From assembly GCA_003223935.1 (NCBI GenBank), contig QHXQ01000037.1, positions 1 through 64,000 of the forward strand: a stretch of 64,000 nt of DNA, in the 5' to 3' direction. Under the pieces are notes generated by a model that was given only the letters and a program-made list of their open reading frames with translations, had not been told where the DNA came from and did not search any database. This DNA is from Acidobacteriota bacterium (GTDB lineage Bacteria; Acidobacteriota; Blastocatellia; Pyrinomonadales; Pyrinomonadaceae). Position numbers and translations under genes: made by a program. Every line of letters begins with the position of its first letter. The first letter of the stretch is position 1. This document shows positions 26,737 through 35,156 of the stretch, in pieces.

Positions 26737-28020
26737 TCACGCATAAATGCCGCGCATGCGCGTGTCGTAAGCAACGCGATCAATTGCCAACATGTAAGCG
26801 GCGGTGCGCGTGTCCACGCCGTGCTGATCGGCGTACTTGACCACGTCGTTGAAGCTGGCGACCATCACGTCCTGCAAACGCTCGTTGACCACGTTTTCCT
26901 TCCAGAAATAGCCCATTCTATCTTGTACCCACTCGAAGTAGGAGACGGTCACGCCGCCCGCGTTCGCCAAGATGTCTGGGATGACGAAGATGCCTTTGTC
27001 GTGCAAGATTTTATCCGCCGCAGCAGTCGTCGGGCCGTTCGCGCCCTCAGCCAAGACCTTGCACTTGATCCGTTTGGCATTATCTGAGCGAATCTGATTC
27101 TCGGTCGCAGCGGGCACGAGCACGTCGCATTCGATCTCAAGCAGGTCTTCATTCGAGACGCGCTCGACGCCTTCGTACTCCTCGAACGAGCGGGTCGCAC
27201 GCAGATGCGCCATCGCGTTCGGAATGTCTATGCCGTTCGGGTTGTAGATGCCGCCGTTGATGTCTGAGATGGCGATCACTTTGTAGCCAGCCTCATGCAA
27301 AAGCTGCGCGCCGATGCCGCCGACGTTCCCAGACCCTTGCACCACGACGCGCGTATTCGGCGGGGCCATCTTGAACCGCTTGATCGCTTCGTTGATGACG
27401 AAGAGCAGGCCGCGCCCGGTTGCTTCGCGCCGTCCGGCCGAGCCGCCGATGTCTATGGGCTTGCCCGTGACGACCGCCGTGACCGTGTGGCGCGCGTGCA
27501 TCGAGTAGGTGTCCATGATCCACGCCATCGTCTGCTCGTTCGTATTCATGTCGGGCGCGGGCACGTCCTTTTCCGGCCCGATGAAGTCGATCAACTCGGC
27601 CGCATAACGTCGTGTCAACCGCTCCAACTCGCCAATGGACATCTGCTGCGGGTCGCAAATGACGCCGCCCTTGCCGCCGCCAAACGGCACATTCACAACC
27701 GCGCACTTCCAAGTCATCCACGCGGCCAGCGCGCGCACCTCTTCAATCGTCACGTCGGGCGCGTAGCGTATGCCGCCCTTGGCGGGGCCGCGGGCGAAGT
27801 TGTGCTGCACGCGGAAGCCCTCGAAGACCTGCATGCGCCCTGAGTCCATGCGCACAGGGATATAGACCTTCAACTCGCGGTTCGGCACACGCATCACCGC
27901 ATAGAGATCGGGATCGAGATTGAGCAACTGCGCCGCCCGATCAAACCGCTCCATCATGGACTCGAACGGATTGGTCTCCTTCGACATCTTGATCTGGTCT
28001 TCAACCATTGCGCTAGCCAT
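26737..28020 (-). CDS. gdhA: Glutamate dehydrogenase
   Basis: 427 aa. Oxidative deamination of glutamate or reverse amination. Substrate domain motif [20 protein letters not shown], catalytic Lys region [14 protein letters not shown], the catalytic Asp in [14 protein letters not shown], then the Rossmann motif [21 protein letters not shown]. Length and lack of insertions fit the hexameric type I of bacteria and archaea. GGAGA lies eight bases before ATG 28020. A flavour-B repeat fills the gap between larE's stop and this start. Confidence 0.96.
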   Translation of the reverse strand: MASAMVEDQIKMSKETNPFESMMERFDRAAQLLNLDPDLYAVMRVPNRELKVYIPVRMDSGRMQVFEGFRVQHNFARGPAKGGIRYAPDVTIEEVRALAAWMTWKCAVVNVPFGGGKGGVICDPQQMSIGELERLTRRYAAELIDFIGPEKDVPAPDMNTNEQTMAWIMDTYSMHARHTVTAVVTGKPIDIGGSAGRREATGRGLLFVINEAIKRFKMAPPNTRVVVQGSGNVGGIGAQLLHEAGYKVIAISDINGGIYNPNGIDIPNAMAHLRATRSFEEYEGVERVSNEDLLEIECDVLVPAATENQIRSDNAKRIKCKVLAEGANGPTTAAADKILHDKGIFVIPDILANAGGVTVSYFEWVQDRMGYFWKENVVNERLQDVMVASFNDVVKYADQHGVDTRTAAYMLAIDRVAYDTRMRGIYA

Positions 28021-28035
28021 AGTCTTTCTCCGAAA

Positions 28036-28122
28036 GACAGTGCCGAGTGATGAGTGCCGAGTGACAAGTTAAAGCCATGTCCTAACTCCTCACTTGTCAC
28101 TCGTCACTCATCACTGTTTTTA
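28036..28122. repeat. Heptad inverted repeat, flavour B
   Basis: GTGCCGAGTGATGAGTGCCGAGTGACAAG on the left and CACTTGTCACTCGTCACTCATCACTG on the right, around AAAGCCATGTCC. It supplies the last four residues (MSDE) and TGA of larE. Confidence 0.9.
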
Positions 28123-28993
28123 AGACTTCGTTCATCGCGCCCGTGCGGTAGCCGTGCAGGTCGAGCGTGACGTAGCGGAAACCGAGCGCGCGAAAACGGC
28201 GCGCGAGTTCGTCTGTCATTTTGCGGTCGAGGGCGCGGTCGAGTTCTGCGGGTGCGATCTCCAAGCGCACAAGTTCGTCGTGATGCCGGACGCGAAACTC
28301 GCGGAAACCTAAGCTGCGCATGATCTCTTCGCCGCTTTCAACCGTGCGCAGCCGCGCAATCGTCACCGGCGTGCCATAAGCGATACGCGAAGACAGACAC
28401 GGACTCGCGGGCGCAGCCCACGTCGGCAAGCCTGCACGCCGGCTCAAAGCGCGCACTTCCCTTTTACTCAATCGGACTTCGACGAGCGGGCTGCGAACAT
28501 TGTGATCTTGTGCTGCTGCGCGCCCGGGCCGGTAATCGCCAAGGTCGTCGGTCGTCGAGCCGTCAACCACAAAACTAAATCCGCGCGCCGCAGCGAGCGG
28601 CATGAGTTTGTCGTAGAGTTCGGTCTTGCAGAAGTAGCAGCGGTCGCTCGCGTTCGCCGTGTAGCGCGTGTCTTGCATCTCTTCGGTTTGAATGATCTCT
28701 TGGTGAAAGCTGAAGCGCGCGGCAAGCGCGCGGGCTTGCTCGCGTTGATGTGCGGCGAGACTCGGCGAATCGCCCGTGATGCAGCGCGCACGCGCGCCGA
28801 GTTCGGTGGTGGCGATGTAGGCGACGTAAGAACTATCAACGCCGCCGGAATAGGCGACAAGCACTGAACCTAGCTCGCGGAAGAGTGCGCGTAAAGCCTG
28901 TTCTTTCGCGTCTGTGTCGGGCGCGACCGCCGTGCTTTCGTCAGTCGCAGGTTCCTCAATGATCAGATCGTTGCCAACCACTCGTTGCTTCAC
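28097..28993 (-). CDS. larE: ATP-dependent sacrificial sulfur transferase LarE-like
   Basis: 298 aa. PP-loop enzyme that donates sulfur to the nickel-pincer nucleotide cofactor of lactate racemase and related enzymes. PP-loop SGGVDSS at residues 49-55, RCYFCKTELYDKL (Cys118, Cys121), and Cys198 in the SPCLSSRIAYG segment where the sacrificial cysteine is expected. LarB, LarC and LarA are not in the window, so either they are elsewhere or this enzyme serves another thiolation. The C-terminal tail is repeat-encoded. Confidence 0.88.
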   Translation of the reverse strand: MKQRVVGNDLIIEEPATDESTAVAPDTDAKEQALRALFRELGSVLVAYSGGVDSSYVAYIATTELGARARCITGDSPSLAAHQREQARALAARFSFHQEIIQTEEMQDTRYTANASDRCYFCKTELYDKLMPLAAARGFSFVVDGSTTDDLGDYRPGRAAAQDHNVRSPLVEVRLSKREVRALSRRAGLPTWAAPASPCLSSRIAYGTPVTIARLRTVESGEEIMRSLGFREFRVRHHDELVRLEIAPAELDRALDRKMTDELARRFRALGFRYVTLDLHGYRTGAMNEVLKTVMSDE

Positions 28994-29169
28994 CTCAAAT
29001 CAGCGCGCTTCGCTTAGGAGGCCGCGCCTCGTTCAATCTCAACTCGCGGCGCACTCAAACGCGCCGAACTATTGCTGGTAAAACGGGTATGGCGCGATGT
29101 TAGCGCAGGCATCTCAACAGCGCAAGCGCATCATCCATGATATGTAACTCGACGGCGCGATGCTCGGCG

Positions 29170-29198
29170 TGGACGCCATTCGCGCGTGCGTGTTATGC
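29170..29198 (+). promoter_or_regulatory. Possible promoter of the TPR operon
   Basis: TGGACG (29170-29175), 17-base spacer, TTATGC (29193-29198), about 70 bases before the ATG. Confidence 0.3.
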
Positions 29199-29269
29199 TC
29201 CGCCAGCGAGCGCAACTCTGCGGGCCCCGAGCGGCGTGAGCCGCGAATAAACGATCCAGATTCAGATTA

Positions 29270-30703
29270 ATGAAGTTCTCCATGTTTGCTCACATGCGCT
29301 TTCGTCTCCCGCTCGTGGCGCTAGTCATACTCTTCTGCCTGCTTGGCGCGGGCGCGCGCAATCTGCACGCGCAGGACGTGGATGGCACGGGCGAAGACTC
29401 AGACGATCCGATCAAATTATATCAACGGGCACAGGCTGCACAGGCGCGCGAGCAACTTGAACGCGCGCTCGCGCTCTACGACCAAGCGCTCAAGCTGCGC
29501 CCCGAATACCCGGAAGCCGAATATCAAAAAGGTGTGGTGCTCACTGCGCTCAAACGCTGGCCCGAAGCCGAAGCATCTCTGCGCCGCGCCGTCGAATTAA
29601 GAAGCGAATGGGCGCTGCCGCAGACGGCGCTCGGGCTGCTCTTCGTCGGGCAGCAGCGCGACCGCGAAGCCGAACCGTTCTTGCGCCGCGCGCTCGAACT
29701 CGACGCCGAGGATGAGACCACGCTCGTCACGCTCGCGCTCCTGCGCCTGCGCGCGGGCGACAAAGACGAAGCGCTTGCGCTCTACAAACGCGCGACCGAA
29801 GACGAGAACGCAGCCGCCGACGCTTGGGCTGCGCGCGGCAGTCTGGAACGCGCGAGCGGCGACGAGAAGAGCGCGGCAGCGAGTTTGAAACGTGCGCTGC
29901 AACTCGATCCGAACAATACCCTTGCGCGTGAAGAGCGCGCCGACCTACGAGCCGCCGCAGGCGACTACGCGCACGCCATCGAAGACTTACAAGTTCTGCT
30001 GCAAGCGCAAGCCCAATCGTCGCGCGCCAAGCAGTGGCAGCAGCGCATCGCCGGTTTTCAGTTGCTGGCCAAGCAACAGGCCGCCAGCATATCGGACACC
30101 GGCGGGCAGATGAATCTTACGCCCGCGGCCGTTGATGCGGCCAACAGCGACGATCCGAAGATCGCGCGCCCCGCCCTCGAAGCGCTCCTGCAAACCGATC
30201 CGAAGAACGCCCAAGCGCACGCGCGCCTCTGCACGCTTGAGCGCAAGAGCGAGCCGCAGTCCGCGCTCGCACACTGTCGCGCTGCGCTTGAGATCGAACC
30301 GAAGAACGCGGACTATGCGACCGCTTACGCGGCGGCGCTCGTGCAGGCGCGCCAGTTTGCTGCGGCCATATCGCTGCTGCGTAAAGTGCTTGAAGTCAAA
30401 CCCGACAACTACGCGGCGCACGCCAACCTTGCCACCGCGCTCGACGAACTCAAGCAGTACGATGCTGCGCTCATCGAATACAGGTGGCTCAATCAAGCCA
30501 AACCCGATCTGACCGTCCTCTATTACTTAATCGGGCGCGATCTCGATCTAACCGGCGAGTTCACACAGGCGCTCGCCGCCTATGAAACTTTCCTGCAACG
30601 CGCCGACGCGAACGTCAACAAAGAAGAGATCGAGCGCGTCAACCTGCGTCTGCCGGCCCTGCGCCGCGAGATCGCGCACAGCCCGAAGCGGAAGAAGGGA
30701 TGA
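29270..30703 (+). CDS. Exported TPR-repeat protein
   Basis: 477 aa. Signal-like N-terminus (RLPLVALVILFCLLGAGA) followed by at least nine tetratricopeptide repeats, for example EQLERALALYDQALKLRPEY, EAEASLRRAVELRSEW, EAEPFLRRALELDAED and QYDAALIEYRWLNQAKPDL. A short Asn/Asp insert near residue 280 splits two repeat blocks. It is probably a periplasmic scaffold. Its stop overlaps the next ATG by four bases, so the two genes are translationally coupled. Confidence 0.85.
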   Translation: MKFSMFAHMRFRLPLVALVILFCLLGAGARNLHAQDVDGTGEDSDDPIKLYQRAQAAQAREQLERALALYDQALKLRPEYPEAEYQKGVVLTALKRWPEAEASLRRAVELRSEWALPQTALGLLFVGQQRDREAEPFLRRALELDAEDETTLVTLALLRLRAGDKDEALALYKRATEDENAAADAWAARGSLERASGDEKSAAASLKRALQLDPNNTLAREERADLRAAAGDYAHAIEDLQVLLQAQAQSSRAKQWQQRIAGFQLLAKQQAASISDTGGQMNLTPAAVDAANSDDPKIARPALEALLQTDPKNAQAHARLCTLERKSEPQSALAHCRAALEIEPKNADYATAYAAALVQARQFAAAISLLRKVLEVKPDNYAAHANLATALDELKQYDAALIEYRWLNQAKPDLTVLYYLIGRDLDLTGEFTQALAAYETFLQRADANVNKEEIERVNLRLPALRREIAHSPKRKKG

Positions 30704-31377
30704 ATATGAGCAGCAGGCAGCAGGCAGCAGGCGGTAAGCAGAAGGCAGTAAAGACCCAACTGCTTTTGCTGCCTACTGCCTACTGCCTGCTGCCTGCTGT
30801 GCTTCTCTGCGTGTCGCTGTGTGGCGTGGCGGCGGCGCACGCGCAGCAGCAACCTGATGTCTTAGTGCCGGCGCCGCAAGCAGCGCCGCCGCCGATGCGC
30901 TACATCCCCGATGCCTTGCGCGCGCAGTTGAACGCGGCCCGCGACGCCAAAGAACGCACGCATCTCGCGCTCGCAGAAGCGGACGCGCGCCTCGCCAACG
31001 CGGAGCAGCACACGACGGCGCAACAGTATGATCCGGCGGCGGCCGAGTTGGGCGTCTATGAAGCGATCATCACGGACTCGCTCACATATCTACAGGGTGC
31101 CCGAAACGACGGCCACACGCGCGACCTCATCAAACTGCTGGAGCAGACGCTCTACAGACAGAGCAGTCGCATCGAGGCCATGCGGCGCAACACGCCGCCC
31201 CAATATGCGGGCAACGTCCGGGCCGCGTTCAACCACGCGCGCGACACGCGCAGCACTGCCTTGAACGCTTTTTACAGCACTACAGTCATGCGTGAACCAC
31301 CGCCGGACAAGAACAAGCCCGCGCCCAAGGGGCCGCCCATAGAGCCGGCGAAGATGAAACCCACCGACAAGCCATAG
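30700..31377 (+). CDS. Exported protein whose signal peptide is encoded by a heptad repeat
   Basis: 225 aa. No family recognised. The N-terminus MNMSSRQQAAGGKQKAVKTQ and the hydrophobic core LLLLPTAYCLLPAVLLCVSL come directly from a flavour-A repeat (30708-30806), ending at AHAQQQ as a likely cleavage site. The mature part is helical and Ala/Arg-rich (NAARDAKERTHLALAEADAR ... ALNAFYSTTVM), ending in a Pro/Lys-rich tail. It shares its operon with the TPR protein and two further exported or membrane genes. Confidence 0.75.
   Translation: MNMSSRQQAAGGKQKAVKTQLLLLPTAYCLLPAVLLCVSLCGVAAAHAQQQPDVLVPAPQAAPPPMRYIPDALRAQLNAARDAKERTHLALAEADARLANAEQHTTAQQYDPAAAELGVYEAIITDSLTYLQGARNDGHTRDLIKLLEQTLYRQSSRIEAMRRNTPPQYAGNVRAAFNHARDTRSTALNAFYSTTVMREPPPDKNKPAPKGPPIEPAKMKPTDKP
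30708..30806. repeat. Heptad inverted repeat, flavour A, inside a coding region
   Basis: Left arm GCAGCAGGCAGCAGGCAGCA type units, right arm TGCTGCCTACTGCCTACTGCC, centre AAAGACCCAACTGCTTTT. Fully within codons 3-35 of the exported protein. Confidence 0.88.
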
Positions 31378-31396
31378 AGAAAGCAAAAGACAAAAA

Positions 31397-31990
31397 ATGA
31401 AATTCGCCTCGTGCAATCAACGTCCGCTCGTCACCGTGCTGCTCACAGTTGCGCTCATCGTTTTCGTTCTGCCCGTCAGCGCGGCGCAGCGTGATCATCT
31501 GACGCCGGCCGAAGCCGATCTCGTGCGCGACGCCCAAGCGATTGACAAGCGCACAGAGGTGTTTATCAAAGCGGCCGAGCGACGCCTGTTGCTGCTGACC
31601 GATCCGCCAGCGGCGCAGGCACTGCAAGCGAAGCAGGCGAATAAGAAAGATAAAGATAAGGACAAGGACAAAGAACTCTGGGGCGAGTTGCCGACGGGCA
31701 CACGCGCGCAACTATTAAACGATCTGGCGGGCATCTTCGACGAAGCGATCACAAACATTGACGACGTGGCCGCGCGCGACCCGAAGAGTTCGCTCCTGCC
31801 GCACGCGCTGAAGAATCTCGCCGCCGCCGCCGCACGCTTCCGCGCGCAGTTGTTACCGATGCGCGACAGCGCAGCCGACGATGAACGGGCCGCGCTCGCC
31901 GACGCGCTCAACGAGTTGCAAGAGATCATTGACGCGGGCCAAAAACTGCCGGCCGAGACCGAGACGAAGAAACCGAAACCTCAAAGCTAA
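31397..31990 (+). CDS. Exported protein of unknown function
   Basis: 197 aa. Signal peptide (LVTVLLTVALIVFVLPVSAA), then a helical charged protein with a Lys/Asp run (NKKDKDKDKDKELWGELP) and an Ala/Arg-rich helix bundle near the C-terminus. It does not match a family I know. It resembles its upstream neighbour in overall style (about 200 aa, exported, helical, 'ARDAKE/RDAQAIDK' motifs), so the two may be distant paralogues. No clear Shine-Dalgarno sequence. Confidence 0.7.
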   Translation: MKFASCNQRPLVTVLLTVALIVFVLPVSAAQRDHLTPAEADLVRDAQAIDKRTEVFIKAAERRLLLLTDPPAAQALQAKQANKKDKDKDKDKELWGELPTGTRAQLLNDLAGIFDEAITNIDDVAARDPKSSLLPHALKNLAAAAARFRAQLLPMRDSAADDERAALADALNELQEIIDAGQKLPAETETKKPKPQS

Positions 31991-32031
31991 AAGTTCAGAT
32001 TTGAATCTCGAAGTTTAAATTTGAACTTGGC
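31989..32031. repeat. Short inverted repeat, flavour F-like (GTTCAAA units)
   Basis: GTTCAGATTTGAA and TTTAAATTTGAAC around TCTCGAAG. Short and diverged copy directly after a stop codon. Confidence 0.5.
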
Positions 32032-32041
32032 CTTTCGTTGA

Positions 32042-32081
32042 ACTAGCGCGGGCCTTTGGGCGTAGAATAAGACGCGCTAGT
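32042..32081 (+). promoter_or_regulatory. Operator-like inverted repeat over a possible promoter
   Basis: ACTAGCGCG (32042-32050) and CGCGCTAGT (32073-32081) flank a -10-like TAGAAT (32063-32068); TTGAAC at 32038-32043 is a -35 candidate with a long 19-base spacer. A third half-site GTAGCGCG follows at 32085-32092. Confidence 0.4.
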
Positions 32082-32126
32082 TGGTAGCGCGAGGCCGCAG
32101 AGAGAAAGGACTCTGAAAACAAGTTT

Positions 32127-32702
32127 ATGGACAATCGTTACTATCCCGGCGTCGAGGCCGACGTGCCGCAGTTGATTGCTGAGTTGCGCAATATCTTCGA
32201 TGCCGCTTACGAATTGCAAACCATGCAGGTCTCTGCGACGACCGTGCTGCAAGCGCGTAAGTCCGGGACGCTGCGCGACATCACGGGTCTTTCGACCGCG
32301 CTCACAATCAAGCTCACGCCAGAGCATGGCGGCACGCGCGTCGAGATCGGCATGCAGAAGTGGTTAGACAAGGCGGCGGTCGCGGCCGTCGCCGTGATGC
32401 TCTCGGCCGGCGTCCTGCTAGCGCTGCCCGCGCTCGGCGCGTACTGGCAATACCGTGTGACCGAAGACGCTTGGAAGATCATCGAGGCGCACATCGCGCG
32501 CAAAGCGGGCGGCTACATTCCGCCTATGCCCGGTCGCTGTGGCACGTGCGGCGCGGTCGTCACTTCAAACTCGGACTACTGCGCCACGTGCGGCGCAGAC
32601 CTGCGCATCGGCGCGACCTGTGAGTCCTGCGGCGCACAGCAACGCGACACCTCTGCACGCTTCTGCAATCGCTGCGGCAAACCGCTCGCGGGCAAAGCGT
32701 GA
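32127..32702 (+). CDS. Membrane protein with C-terminal double zinc ribbon
   Basis: 191 aa. The N-terminal 75 residues form an alpha/beta domain (VPQLIAELRNIFDAAYELQT), then a membrane helix (about 84-106). The cytoplasmic C-terminus has two zinc-ribbon units: CGTCGAV...YCATCGADL and CESCGAQ...FCNRCGKPL. The layout (sensor-like domain, helix, ribbons) resembles many acidobacterial membrane zinc-ribbon proteins of unknown role. An operator-like inverted repeat precedes it. Confidence 0.75.
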   Translation: MDNRYYPGVEADVPQLIAELRNIFDAAYELQTMQVSATTVLQARKSGTLRDITGLSTALTIKLTPEHGGTRVEIGMQKWLDKAAVAAVAVMLSAGVLLALPALGAYWQYRVTEDAWKIIEAHIARKAGGYIPPMPGRCGTCGAVVTSNSDYCATCGADLRIGATCESCGAQQRDTSARFCNRCGKPLAGKA

Positions 32703-32755
32703 CGCTGCTTTTGCCCGCATCATATATTGTGCCGGCTGACTGATCAGGTTTAGAG

Positions 32756-33394
32756 ATGAATAAACATCGGCTCAACACATCGTTTGGTTGTTTACTGTTC
32801 GCATGTCTGCTGGGCGGCGCAGTGCAAGCGCAATCGGGCCGGCATCAACCGCCGCCACACGCGGAAGCGCCCGTGCCGACGCCGACCCCCGAACCGCCCA
32901 AAGTGAAACCGCCGCCACCGGAGCAGATTCACGTACTCGTCACGAACTCAGTGCCGGCGTCGGTCAGCATCTCCTCGTTCGACGTAAGCCTCGTGGCAGA
33001 TACGTTGCTCCAACGGCTGAACGCCTCGGATGCGCTGAAGGTTGAGACCGCAAATAGTATGAGCCGCGACGGGGCCCACAAGCGCGCGAAGGAAGAGAAG
33101 GAACGCTTCATCATCTGGTTTCAACTGCGATACGACGGCTTCAACAACACGCTGTCTCCGAACCCTGAAGATTTGCGCATCGAGTATGCCATCTATCAAC
33201 CCGGCACGGGTGCAAGCAAAGCAGGCGGCACAGTGTTTCTGCGCACAGTCCGTACAGTGCCCGTGATCGGCAGTGGCGCTTCCTGCTATCCAAATCTTTA
33301 CGGCCTCAACGGCTCGCTCACAATCGGCGCACTGGAAACCGCCGACCGCATCTTCGATGCCCTCTCCGTCCCAAGCCCACCGCTTTGTAAGTAA
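32756..33394 (+). CDS. Exported protein of unknown function
   Basis: 212 aa. Signal peptide (FGCLLFACLLGGAVQAQ), a Pro-rich linker (PVPTPTPEPPKVKPPPPEQ) and a globular domain with LVADTLLQRLNASDALKVET and RFIIWFQLRYDGF. The fold hints at a FlgT/TolB-N-like nucleotide-free sensor domain, but this is weak. Two cysteines (SCYPN and PPLCK) may form a disulfide after export. Followed by a single-arm copy of the GC-rich flavour-E repeat. Confidence 0.7.
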   Translation: MNKHRLNTSFGCLLFACLLGGAVQAQSGRHQPPPHAEAPVPTPTPEPPKVKPPPPEQIHVLVTNSVPASVSISSFDVSLVADTLLQRLNASDALKVETANSMSRDGAHKRAKEEKERFIIWFQLRYDGFNNTLSPNPEDLRIEYAIYQPGTGASKAGGTVFLRTVRTVPVIGSGASCYPNLYGLNGSLTIGALETADRIFDALSVPSPPLCK

Positions 33395-33400
33395 AAGAAA

Positions 33401-33440
33401 GAGGTCAGTACCGCCTGCGGTAGCGGGCGTGTCATGACAC
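33401..33440. repeat. Single arm of the GC-rich flavour-E repeat
   Basis: GGTCAGTACCGCCTGCGGTAGCGGGCG, same as the arm of the 35079 and 42706 copies, but the partner arm is missing; it is followed by the palindrome GTGTCATGACAC. Confidence 0.8.
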
Positions 33441-33445
33441 ATATT

Positions 33446-34996
33446 TCAATCATGTCGGAGCGCTTTGACCGGATCGATGCGTGCGGCGCGGGCCGCCGGG
33501 TAGAGTGCGGCGATGATTGAAATGACGATGGCGAAGGCGATTGCGCCGAGCCAGAGGTAGGGCGGCAGGGCGAAGAAGTTGATGAACGAGACGTTGCGCG
33601 GCTGTAGGAAGAAACGATAGGCGAGCCGGTTCGCTACGACATCAATGCCCCAAGCAGCGAGCGAGCCGATGATGCCGCCCGCAAGGCCGATCAGTCCCGC
33701 TTCAACGAAGAAGATCAACTTGATCTCTCGATCCTCCGCGCCAACGGCTTTCATGATGCCGATCTCGCGCGTGCGTTCGAGGATGGCCATGATCATCGTG
33801 TTGGCGATGCCGAACGAAGCGACGAGCAGCGAGATACCACCGAGCAGGCCGAGCGCAGAATTGACGATCAAGAAGAACGTGCGAATCTCTTCCAACTCAT
33901 CCACGATTGAGAAGCTGCTGAAGCCGAGCGCGGTGAGTTGCTTGCGCACATCGGTCAGCACATCTGGATCGTTGACGCGCACGATCACCGATGGGTAGCC
34001 TTCCGCTTGCTGCGCGCTGAGTGCGCCGCTCTCGCGCGCCAGTTGTAGCGCGACCTCGTTTAACGGATCGCGGTACTGATGCGAGAGTTCTCGCGCCGTC
34101 GCGAGCGGAATGTAGAGGCGTGCCGCCGGCATCAGCCCGCGAAAACGCGCTTGCCGGCCGACGCCGCCGCTCTCAACCTCATCCTTCAACACGCCCGCGA
34201 TGCGAAACGTCCGCACTGTCAACCGTGCGTCCTGCGCATTCGTCTCTGCATCATCGCCGAGCGGCAAACCGAAGAAACTCAACTCATCCTCGTTCGCTTT
34301 GCGCTGCTGCTTACTTCCCTGCTTAGCCTGCTCGTCCTGTGGTGCTGCTGCCGGTTGCTTTGGGTTGCGCTCTGCGCCGAGCGGTGCAAGCAACTCGACG
34401 GTCTGCCCGACCGCGTCGGCCGCCTTTGCGAAACCGAAGTCGCTGATGAAACGACTATCAACTACGACCTCATCCGCTGTCGGGTCGCTGATCATGTGAC
34501 CGGCCGCATAAGACTTGAAACGCGAGGCCGGATTGGGCACGAGCGCGCCGCCGATTGATTGCGGCTGCGTGCGCCCGTTGGCGCGCACGTAAGCTGTGAA
34601 CTCGACCGTCGGCTCGACCGCTTCGACGCCGGGAATGCGCGCGATCTCTGCGAGCGCCGCATCATCGAGCGCGCGCTTCGGTGCTTGTTCCGGCTGCTGC
34701 GGTCGCGTGCGACGGACGCCTGCGCGCCGGTCTCCTTCCCCGCCGCCACCTTGACCGCCACGATTGAAGACCTGCGCGACCAACTCCGATACGTCCTGCC
34801 CGGTCACAGTGATCTCGTTGAACAGGTCTAGGTCTTTGAAACGCTGCACGGCGTTGCGCTGAAGGCCAAGTCCGAACGAGACCATCGTGACGATGACCGT
34901 CACGCCGACGACCACGCCAATCGTCGTCAACGCCACGCGCAGCTTCGCCTCGCGTAAGTTTCTGAGCGCGAGCTTGAGAATGTCGAAGAAGATCAT
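33446..34996 (-). CDS. MacB/FtsX-type ABC transporter permease
   Basis: 516 aa. N-terminal membrane helix (LTTIGVVVGVTVIVTMVSF), a periplasmic MacB-PCD domain of about 330 residues with a Gly/Arg-rich insertion, then three helices of the FtsX fold and the typical end YPAARAARIDPVKALRHD. Such permeases move lipoproteins, peptides or drugs, or act mechanically, with a LolD/MacB ATPase. The nearest ATPase gene is 2.8 kb away on the same strand (37807-38505) with three unrelated genes between. Confidence 0.9.
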   Translation of the reverse strand: MIFFDILKLALRNLREAKLRVALTTIGVVVGVTVIVTMVSFGLGLQRNAVQRFKDLDLFNEITVTGQDVSELVAQVFNRGGQGGGGEGDRRAGVRRTRPQQPEQAPKRALDDAALAEIARIPGVEAVEPTVEFTAYVRANGRTQPQSIGGALVPNPASRFKSYAAGHMISDPTADEVVVDSRFISDFGFAKAADAVGQTVELLAPLGAERNPKQPAAAPQDEQAKQGSKQQRKANEDELSFFGLPLGDDAETNAQDARLTVRTFRIAGVLKDEVESGGVGRQARFRGLMPAARLYIPLATARELSHQYRDPLNEVALQLARESGALSAQQAEGYPSVIVRVNDPDVLTDVRKQLTALGFSSFSIVDELEEIRTFFLIVNSALGLLGGISLLVASFGIANTMIMAILERTREIGIMKAVGAEDREIKLIFFVEAGLIGLAGGIIGSLAAWGIDVVANRLAYRFFLQPRNVSFINFFALPPYLWLGAIAFAIVISIIAALYPAARAARIDPVKALRHD

Positions 34997-35006
34997 CGGC
35001 GGATGA

Positions 35007-35079
35007 GTTCAAAGTTTAAGGTTCAAAGTTCCAAGTTAAAGTACGTGGCGGGCTGGTTAAAGTTCAAGGTTCGGGTTCA
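35007..35079. repeat. Tandem heptads, flavour F (GTTCAAA units)
   Basis: GTTCAAA GTTTAAG GTTCAAA GTTCCAA GTTAAA in exact 7-base register, then a second block GTTAAAGTTCAAGGTTC. No complementary arm; it runs straight into a flavour-E element. Confidence 0.75.
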
Positions 35080-35156
35080 GGTCAGTACCGCCTGCGGTAG
35101 CGGGCGGGTCTCTGTCGCTGCTCAGACCCGCCCGCTACCGCAGGCGGTACTGACCT
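35079..35156. repeat. GC-rich flavour-E inverted repeat with perfect 33-bp arms
   Basis: Arms 35079-35111 and 35124-35156 are perfect complements, 12-base loop. Each arm holds its own small hairpin TACCGC-CT-GCGGTA. The outer end abuts the TAA stop of the SirB1-like gene. Confidence 0.95.
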
